DNA of 64,000 nucleotides from Notospermus geniculatus (lineage: Eukaryota > Nemertea > Pilidiophora > Heteronemertea > Lineidae), in contig NMRB01001057.1 in NCBI GenBank assembly GCA_002633025.1, positions 157,056 to 221,055 of the forward strand, given 5' to 3'. The translations under genes and the position numbers were made by a program. Shown here in pieces: positions 57,103-64,000 of this stretch; the stretch's first letter is position 1, and the number at the start of each line of letters is the position of its first letter. The notes under the pieces are model-generated. The model had not been told where the DNA came from. It saw nothing but the letters and a program-made list of their open reading frames with translations, and made no database searches.

Positions 57103-58681
57103 AACTCGGTGAGAATTACATGTATACACTTTTTTCGTTCTTTTTCGTCAGTAATATCTGACGCCAGTATCGTTTCAAAAGTAGTCCCCTGTAGCTAGGA
57201 CTGATATCACTGCGCCAGCCATTTTCTTGCGATTGCCGTCCGATATCTCAGTGATCGGCCGATCGGGCTGCGATCGCAAGGTTTGCAGGTTGCATTGAGA
57301 TCGAAGGGATCTAGCCGCGCTCCTCCAACATTATCAATCAAAAGCGCCAGTCTCGGGAATTCGACTCGAAGATATGGTCAGACCATCACCAACAGGAGAT
57401 GAGTGGACCCCACTATGCCCGTTGGAACGGGGGAGAGGCAGGGGGCACCTGCCCCCTCCCATATTTACTTGTGAAAAATAAAAAATGGCAGGCTCAGCAT
57501 TTGATTGCCTTTAGTCCCAAATTAAAAGGCTCAAGTCCAACAAACCAATGAACCATACATGGCTAGAGTGTCCAATTTTGCTCTCAAATGCCGGGAAATG
57601 GCGTAAAAGCACTCTTATTTCAAGTTGCTAAAATTTTCCCGGGGGGCGGACCCCCGACCATATTTCGGCTCGGGCCTATGTCCGCTATTTTATCGAATTT
57701 TTGCCCCCCCCCCCCACCTCCAGGACGTTCCTCACGTACGGCCCTGCCCAGTAATGCTACTCGTAACCTTGCAAGTGCGGTTTTCGTGTAGCTTACATGT
57801 ATTTGCTGCGCCCCTGGTGTCATATGATACCATGTATACTGACAATATTTTTCAATAGAGTACATGTACGTATACTGTATGTAAGCATAAGGATGAAAAT
57901 CGAGCGGGAAGGCCATGGCAACAAGTAAGATGGCGACTTTACTGTTTTCCGAATGTAGGCCTACTACGGTCAAAGCCGACATTAGGCCCTTCTGGATTTC
58001 TACATCAGTGTGTAAGGCCTACGCCAGCTGCAGTTTATCAATGTGGTGTTTCTGTAGAAGCAAAAGTTCACTACCGTCAGATTTTACAAACTCACAAAAG
58101 ATCCTATAGACCTACCTTGAGCAACAGGGTGTCGTCTTGGTGTACGCCGGCAGGACTTGCACCATTTAGCGATAGCAGTCACACCACCGAAAGATTCACC
58201 GATCGCATCCACGGAAAATTTTGCATAAACTCGACTCCGCCAGCTGCCGATCGTGCAATGATATGCATGCTGAATCAGCACACGAGACCGCCTATACATG
58301 CGGTGCTAACACCAGGCCCACAATGAGTTCTCCACTGGAATGTCCGTCATAATCGCCTCATATCTAGAGGTACAACCGAACACCCAATATACAGTGTAGA
58401 AATCGGCAGTGAAATACACCAAATTTACAAGGACAGTCAAGACAATTACGCAATACCACGACTATGCAGACATTCGATCGTGGGCGCAATGCGGGTAGTC
58501 CTAAAGCCTTTGTTGGCCTTACAAGTACAGCTGTGAAAGAAATCCAAGTCCCTCAGGAACCAAAGTCCGGTCTTATTGTTCGGCGTGGGATTAGAATATA
58601 TGGCTAGAGAGACCATGACCGTGCGAATATAGCCTTACAATAGCGGGCTATTGTTCGGCGGATCTGTATTCCTAGGACGCT
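57103..58681. other. Intergenic stretch
   Basis: Includes the repeat copy at 57200-57310, a partial inverted cgaatc-core repeat (about 57355-57415), and G and C homopolymers near 57640 and 57706. Frames on both strands have no recognised motif. No gene called. Confidence 0.4.
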
Positions 58682-58783
58682 GGGGCGTATGCATAAAACA
58701 AGTGTAAAATTTCCCTTAAACTATTGTTCCAAACAAAGGATAAGGGAAATTCTACACTTAAGATGTTTTATGCATACGGCCCT
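58682..58783. mobile_element. 102-bp hairpin MITE
   Basis: Arms gcgtatgcataaaaca and complement, then agtgtaaaatttccctt with its inverse. Loop about 20 nt. Confidence 0.75.
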
Positions 58784-59046
58784 GTCTGTTTCGTTGAGGC
58801 TGCCACCCAAAGCAAGAAATAGACGAGGACACACAAAAGTCTTGTATATTTGGTTTTTATTGACCACGTGGCTTAACGAAGAAAACAAAGAATACGCCAC
58901 ACCCATGACCGCTAGTTGAGAAAGGTATTGCAGAAGCTTGGAATTCAGGTCCGGACAATAAAACTACACGAGTGGGATTTCGAGATAGCACAACACACCA
59001 GTGGAGAGCTTTTGCTAGGAACCTCCGAGACCGATTCACTCAGGTC
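58784..59046. other. Non-genic stretch
   Basis: No feature recognised beyond short unsupported frames on both strands. Confidence 0.4.
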
Positions 59047-59345
59047 TCTACTGCAGTGCTGCCACCTATTGACAGTAAATTACTAAAATCCGTCACTGGA
59101 CTTTAGTTCCATCAAAAATAAAGACATGGTTCCATGTCAATTTTTTAGATCGCTGCTTCAGTGCTACCACCTATTGGCAGTAAAACCCCTCATTGTGCTT
59201 TGGTCAAACTCAGTATGTCAGTTCTTCAGAATCGCCAAGGCAGTGCTGCCACCTATTGACAAATAAACCCCTAATTGGGCTTTGGCCCCAAGTCAATTTC
59301 CGCTCAGGGTGCTACTGCAGTGCTGCCACCTACTGACAGTACAAT
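59047..59345 (+). repeat. Four-copy degenerate tandem repeat
   Basis: cagtgctgccacctattgac starts units at about 59052, 59158, 59230 and 59317, each followed by a taaa..cactggactttgg-like segment. Confidence 0.65.
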
Positions 59346-59358
59346 TCCTCACTGGACT

Positions 59359-59780
59359 CATTTTGGTTCCCGAAGCTACCGCTAGAGAGTGCTGTCAGAT
59401 AGTAGCTTCGGTAACGACCGGCCATTTTGTAAATTATTTAATTCCCTTGCTGAGTGACCTTGACCTCGGCAAATGTATGCAACTGTCATAACAACATGGA
59501 AGCTGTTATCGGTTATGCCAGCGTGTTCCTCAATACTTGAATTTAACGGGGTGCAAATGATCACACATCTCTTCTAATCTGTGTCAGTGGCACTGGCAGG
59601 CCCCGCCAATGTCGAAAGCTTCGACAGTAACTCAAAAATCAAACACTTGTCATAATCACGTGATCAAACGTTACTGGCAATGACGTAGCACCGCCTGTTT
59701 TCTGCCGGCCAAAATGGCCGGCCGTTACCAAAGCCACCATCTGACAGCACTCTCTAGCGGTAGCTTTGGGAACCAAAATG
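59359..59780. mobile_element. TIR element of about 420 bp
   Basis: Ends cattttggttcccgaagcta and inverse, including ccgctagagagtgctgtcag; arms about 65 bp with ccggccattttg inside. The flanking cactggact words on both sides belong to the neighbouring repeat family. Confidence 0.7.
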
Positions 59781-59809
59781 CACTGGACTTGGCTCCCATC
59801 GAAAGTCAT

Positions 59810-59925
59810 CGCAAATTGAGTGCCAGACAACGAATTGCTTCACTGAAGATCGGTGTGCCCCAAGACTCAATTCTAGGGCCATTACTCAATCTTCTTTACA
59901 TTAACAGCGTCACTAACAAAAACAA
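59810..59925 (+). mobile_element. Reverse-transcriptase scrap of a LINE
   Basis: Encodes G-V-P-Q-D-S-I-L-G-P-L-L-N-L-L-Y-I-N, the conserved non-LTR RT block, with G to D and F to N changes. No other RT domain parts remain. Confidence 0.75.
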
Positions 59926-60041
59926 CAGGAAATACAATATGTAGGCCCTACTTTTCCTTCTCAATATAGAATCAGAGGAATAACAGTACTCTGTCTGGTT
60001 CGAAAGTTAAAAAAATAGATAACGCTGCCTTGTAATGGTTT

Positions 60042-60091
60042 CCACTGAAGGTTGGTAGCGGTGTACCTCAAGGCTCAGACCTAGGTCCATA
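60042..60091 (+). mobile_element. Second, shorter reverse-transcriptase scrap
   Basis: Translates L-K-V-G-S-G-V-P-Q-G-S-D-L-G-P then stops. Same RT block as 59810-59925 but a different copy, so two LINE relics sit side by side. Confidence 0.6.
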
Positions 60092-60851
60092 ACGACGAAT
60101 CCAACACAAATACACACCCATTTCTTTTATTTTCACATTATGTTCATGTCAGGTCGACCTTGCTTAGGCACAAAGCAGGCGGCGACTGATCTTTCCGGAT
60201 CACTGCTCTGAGACATGACGACGGTTCGGAACAAATCAGTCGCCGATTTGGTGTGACATGACATGACTGCAGTTGCGTCTCACCTGCGACGATCGGAATC
60301 AGCCGCCGGTCCAAAACATCGAATCCCAAGGGTTGAACGCAAGGGTTGAACTTTTGCGCCATGCTTTCTTTTGATGCCGTCTGTTCCGTGGTGGCGCTGG
60401 CAATCGTAATGCGACCTGACCAATCTCGTTCCAATCGCCGTTAGTTCCGTTCCGCATTTTATGATGGCTCCACTAACGTCTCTGGAACCAATACTTCGCC
60501 GGTTTCGCAAGAATCTTGTTAAAACTTTTATTCGCCAATTTTATACCAAAATATTGACAACAGTATTTAGCTAGATGTAAAACAAAGTCACACAGTTGAA
60601 AAGTTGTGGAAAAGAGCAAAAAATCTCGCTAGAATGAACTATTATTCTTAGAACTATTTTACGAGAACGGCGGTGATGCGGCTCGGTGTTCCGTCTAAAT
60701 CCTGCCACGTTTTAGATGCCACTGAATCTATGAACCAATGGGAAGGCGTATATCGCAGAGCACGTGTATTTGCAAGTTAATGTGCCCTCGCTTCAACCAT
60801 CATTTCGAACGATTTTCATTTAATCAGGAGGTTTTGTCTTGTATAATCTAA
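60092..60851. other. Non-genic stretch
   Basis: Overlapping minus-strand frames at 60144-60510 are flanked by inverted pieces (gtcgacctt..ggcgactgatc, cgtctcacc). No gene recognised. Confidence 0.4.
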
Positions 60852-62174
60852 ATGGATATTATATTCGAAACACACGTGGATGAATGGATGACGCAGGTAA
60901 GTTTATTAGGCCCGGATAAGCTCGAATTCGAACATTTAATCGAGCTGTACGCGTCTGTACATTTTTGTACACAGCGATGCATGGGGAAAAGTGACTCGAT
61001 AAAACATTCGTTTTCAACCCCTGCCTAGGCCTAAATCACATTTTTATCTGTTGTTATAGAAGTTACTAATCTAAGAGGGCTAACACATGTCGATTCAGTT
61101 GTTGACATGTACAGAAAACCATTATTTCGGTGTGTTTTGTTCACGTCGTCTGCTAAGTCCTCCGCGCAAATAGTACCGGTTTGGGTGCAGTGTCACTATA
61201 TCGGAAGAATGGAGATAGGTGGCGCTGTGAGGAGTTTGCGACCTGACATCAACATAAAAAGTGGCGTGTTCGGAAAGCTTCCCCGAGTAAGTTTCTGGTG
61301 CTTCTCTCGGAGATTGTGAGCATGCCCAGTGAAGGCGAATTTCCGAACGCTATTTGCGCTTCCTCGGGGAAAGGAACTACTGTGGCGTTGCAGTCGTGAT
61401 ATTCCATGTATAGCGTGTTCGGCCATGCATTTGAAAGAAAGAAAACGAAATGCATGCCGGGAGTTTCCCCATCGCTCACTTCGGCCAGGCTCGAGGAACC
61501 CTTGGCAACTTGCCAAATACCGTTCCGAACGCTCTCGCGCTTCCTCGGGGAACTTTTCGAACGCGTCCAAGACGCACAGGTAGACCGAACACTGTCCTGA
61601 TTAAAAATACTAGGACAAACGCAAGCAAATGCATAAAACCATCATGGCGCCCGCTGGTCTATATTTAGCTCGGCGTCGGCGCGTCTATGCTCTTGGAGCT
61701 GTAGAATGACGTCACTAGCCGGGAATCTGGCTTAGATCATTTGTTTTCACCGGTGTTCGAATGCAAGCTGCCCAGAAGACCGGGTACCAGTCTAATACAC
61801 ACGACCCACTAGCTTCTCATCTTCCAACGGAGGCTCTTCGTGACGCTCTCTCTCTCTCTCTCTCTCATTCACTAAAAGTCAAATTACATGTAGCTAGACC
61901 ATATCCTCAACACTAACCGTAGCCCTAGACCCTGAATTTGCCCCTACTATTAACCCGACATGCCCGACTGACACCTCCCAGAGGCATGTCTGTGATTCAA
62001 GCGATATGGTAATATCATCATGGCACACTTGTACGCTACAAGCACACTTACATATAATGTCGGCCGTATAGGCCTAGTCCTTACAAATTTCCTCTAATTC
62101 AGCAAATCATGAATTTCAAGGATATGGTCTACAATTCGCTTCAAGCGTATTGCCAATTTCTAGTGTTCTTGTGG
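60852..62174 (+). CDS. Weak candidate for the 5' exons of an unknown gene
   Basis: 60852-60896 is a 15-codon ATG exon ending in a perfect donor (cag/gtaagt). 62103-62174 follows a good acceptor (cctctaattcag), is 24 codons open in the same phase (0) and ends at gtgagg. Joined they give 39 residues with aromatic and acidic residues, matching nothing I recognise. No further exon was found before the window ends. The intervening 1.2 kb holds repeats, including partial ttccgaacgct..cctcgggga copies at 61345-61560 and a (ct)n run at 61846-61866. Could be chance. Confidence 0.2.
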
Positions 62175-62977
62175 GTGAGGAGAGCTGCTCTACAAACGAC
62201 AGAAGTACATGTTTGTCAAACCACTTTGCTGATACACGCATCATCGTCAACTGGCCAATGACATGTCTGACCAGCAAACACCATCCCCTATTTCCAAACA
62301 TTCCTTGTTTAGTCTATGGGTTCGGCGATTTCTAGGTTATAAATGTCGCTAAATATGGAGACTATACAAATAGTCCAAATGGACTAGAGACACAGGACTA
62401 GACATACCAAAGCAAAATACAATGTAATATGACAGTTTTTGATAAAGTATCATTTCTCCATTACACTGGACTGTAGAATTCGGACATGGCAGTGGCGTCC
62501 AGGGACTTGCATCATGCTGACGTGCACAGGGACTGTAACGGAAAAGTGGGAAAATTTTTGAGATCAATTAATCGTAATATTCTGACAAACAAAACATCAT
62601 AAAAGTGCGCTCGAAAGATCCGCAAGTCGTGAAACTCGATGTTACAGTGTTAGCTTTTCAATCTAAACTTCCTCCGCAGTTGTTTGTTGTGGCGCCCCCC
62701 CCCCCTTCGGTTTACCTGCTTTCCACAACTGCTTCACTTCGTAAAATATTTACAGAGTTTAGTTTGCTCGACAGATGGCGCTGATGGCTGAGAGAGTCGA
62801 CCAATGAGAGCAGCGAGCAACCCGTAACCAAGCTGGAGCTGAGACACTTTTTTATTGGCTGAGCAGATCACGTGATCTAGTAGCCATGGTAGCAAAAAGA
62901 ATACAATCGACAAGATGGCTGCGACCATTATGTTGAATTCATCTGTAGTTGACTTGAAGATCACATGACAATCTTAA
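62175..62977. other. Non-genic stretch
   Basis: No gene seen. A C-homopolymer sits near 62695. Confidence 0.4.
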
Positions 62978-63283
62978 AGGGACTAGGAAAATTTTTTCAA
63001 GCTTCGGTTATTACAAAATGCTAGTCTTTCATGATAAATTCCCACCGTCAATTCACTTTTTCAATTAAGTGTTAATTACTGGCACGCAGACAAATCAGTC
63101 AACACCACACCATGGAGAATTCACCACGTCACTGGGAACCTCTCGCTGTATGTTTTGTATGGAGCGAACCTGTACTCTATTATGTTGATTAGGTTCCCAG
63201 TGACGTGAATTGACGGTGGGAATTTATCATGAAAGACTAGCATTTTGTAATAACCGAAGCTTGAAAAAATTTTCCTAGTCCGT
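62978..63283. mobile_element. TTAA-flanked MITE with about 77-bp TIRs
   Basis: TTAA at 62974-62977 and 63284-63287. Ends GGGACTAGGAAAATTTTTTC and complement, arms continuing through ttcggttattacaaaatgc. Interior about 145 bp, non-coding. PiggyBac-type TSD. Confidence 0.8.
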
Positions 63284-63628
63284 TTAAAACAACATTGCTT
63301 TGTAGTAGTTGACCGTCGTAGGCCCTCACCTCGGGGGTTCATGTTTAGGCCTTGTGACGTGTCACGTGAACGATTGGGAAGAACATGATCTTGATGTTAA
63401 AATGGGTAGACTCTCTCCTGGGTAAAAATGCGACGTCAGATGTCGCTGGGCGTTCATCTTGTCCACCATCAAACTGTAATGGAAAATTGAAAACTTGGCG
63501 TTCATTTAAATCAACTGTGCGATGTAGCTTATTTTAATACACGGGAAGACTCATAATGTATAACACATCGCGGGAGTGCAGTGACGTCATTTCCAGGCGA
63601 GAGTTAATTCAATCAATTGTACGTCATG
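63284..63628. other. Non-genic stretch
   Basis: No feature recognised. Confidence 0.4.
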
Positions 63629-63795
63629 TCGGTACACTCAGACTCCGCCTGAGGGCAGCACCTGACGAGGACATGATGACGTCACCATAGACATGTCACA
63701 ATCCTTAATGTGACATGTCAATGGTGACGTCATCATTGTCCTCGTCAGGCATGTCAGGTGCTGCCCTCAGACGGAGTCCGAGTGTACTGACACGA
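63629..63795. mobile_element. Hairpin MITE with tcggtacactcagactccg ends
   Basis: Arms of about 75 nt including gggcagcacctgacgaggac and tgatgacgtcacca, small loop. Shares gcagcacctgacg with 38773-38987. Confidence 0.75.
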
Positions 63796-63798
63796 CGA

Positions 63799-64000
63799 AA
63801 TGGGGAACCGGACGAACTGACGTGAAAACAACCCTTTTGTTTTGGTTTAATGCCTGACATGCCTCCGCCTCACGTTAAAATCTACATCATCTTGTCGCAG
63901 ATGAACAGTTTTGCAATTTCGTTGCATTTCCCCTCAAAATGAAGAGATAGGATGGCTATAATAATGGCAACGTTTTGTCTCGTTATTCCTGTAGAAAAAT
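63799..64000 (+). mobile_element. GGGGAACC-family MITE, cut by the window end
   Basis: Starts aatggggaaccggacgaact and continues like 2631-2976 and 41860-42910 (cgttattcctgtagaaaaat). Right end outside the window. Confidence 0.65.

Noticed and set aside
60897-61287. Exon 61060-61286 joined to the 60852 exon
   Set aside because: Acceptor and donor look acceptable, but with the phase-0 donor the frame stops after four codons.
61196-61570. 124-residue minus-strand frame
   Set aside because: It spans inverted, repeated ttccgaacgct..cctcgggga units; both strands are open, and no domain is recognisable.

Overview
The window looks like eukaryotic, intron-containing, repeat-rich genomic DNA from a marine invertebrate. 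The protein family (a tandem cluster of atypical rhodopsin-class receptors), the density of short inverted-repeat elements, the tRNA-derived SINEs and the recurrent palindromic words (taggcc, acatgt, accggt) would fit an invertebrate deuterostome such as an echinoderm, hemichordate or amphioxus. This is inference from style; no single marker settles it. No prokaryotic gene, rRNA gene or CRISPR array was seen.

Left part, about 1 to 24.6 kb: no credible protein gene. It holds a 1.3-kb direct repeat around a single N (base 792), then one large tandem segmental duplication: copy A 2928-12136 (about 9.2 kb) and copy B 12137-24562 (about 12.4 kb). Copy B is longer because mobile elements inserted after the duplication. 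Comparing the copies exposes empty and filled sites and therefore exact element boundaries and target-site duplications (TSDs): a foldback element, a retroposon tail, a 492-bp MITE, a tRNA-SINE, a 114-bp hairpin, a 1338-bp TIR element and a 192-bp Penelope-like fragment.

Central part, 25.3 to 56.8 kb: five plus-strand three-exon genes for seven-transmembrane receptors (25327-27718, 32799-35683, 38373-43584, 46802-49418, 51912-56756), plus receptor relics (a second last exon at 35782-36294, a lone exon 2 at 50850-50998, and a truncated last exon at 55658-56005). All five genes have one intron in phase 2 just before TM3 and one in phase 1 in extracellular loop 2. Exon 1 carries the N-terminus with TM1-2, exon 2 carries TM3-4, exon 3 carries TM5-7. 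The first gene is a divergent member; the other four are recent duplicates with very similar exons and unrelated introns filled with MITEs. They keep N1.50, D2.50, R3.50, P5.50 and P6.50, but lack the usual TM3-ECL2 cysteine pair and W4.50. DRY is DRF or DRL, and NPxxY is NPAVN in gene 1 and NYGIN in genes 2-5. Their variation concentrates in extracellular loops 2 and 3, suggesting a lineage-specific receptor family that may be diversifying at its ligand-facing side.

Right part, 56.8 to 64 kb: mostly repeats (TIR elements, two reverse-transcriptase scraps, a TTAA-flanked MITE) with one weak two-exon coding candidate starting at 60852. The most distinctive observations are the microswitch-altered receptor cluster, a 33-bp x 8 minisatellite made from the end of a transposon TIR inside an intron, an 807-bp palindrome in an intron, and single-N junctions that look like unmerged overlaps in the assembly.
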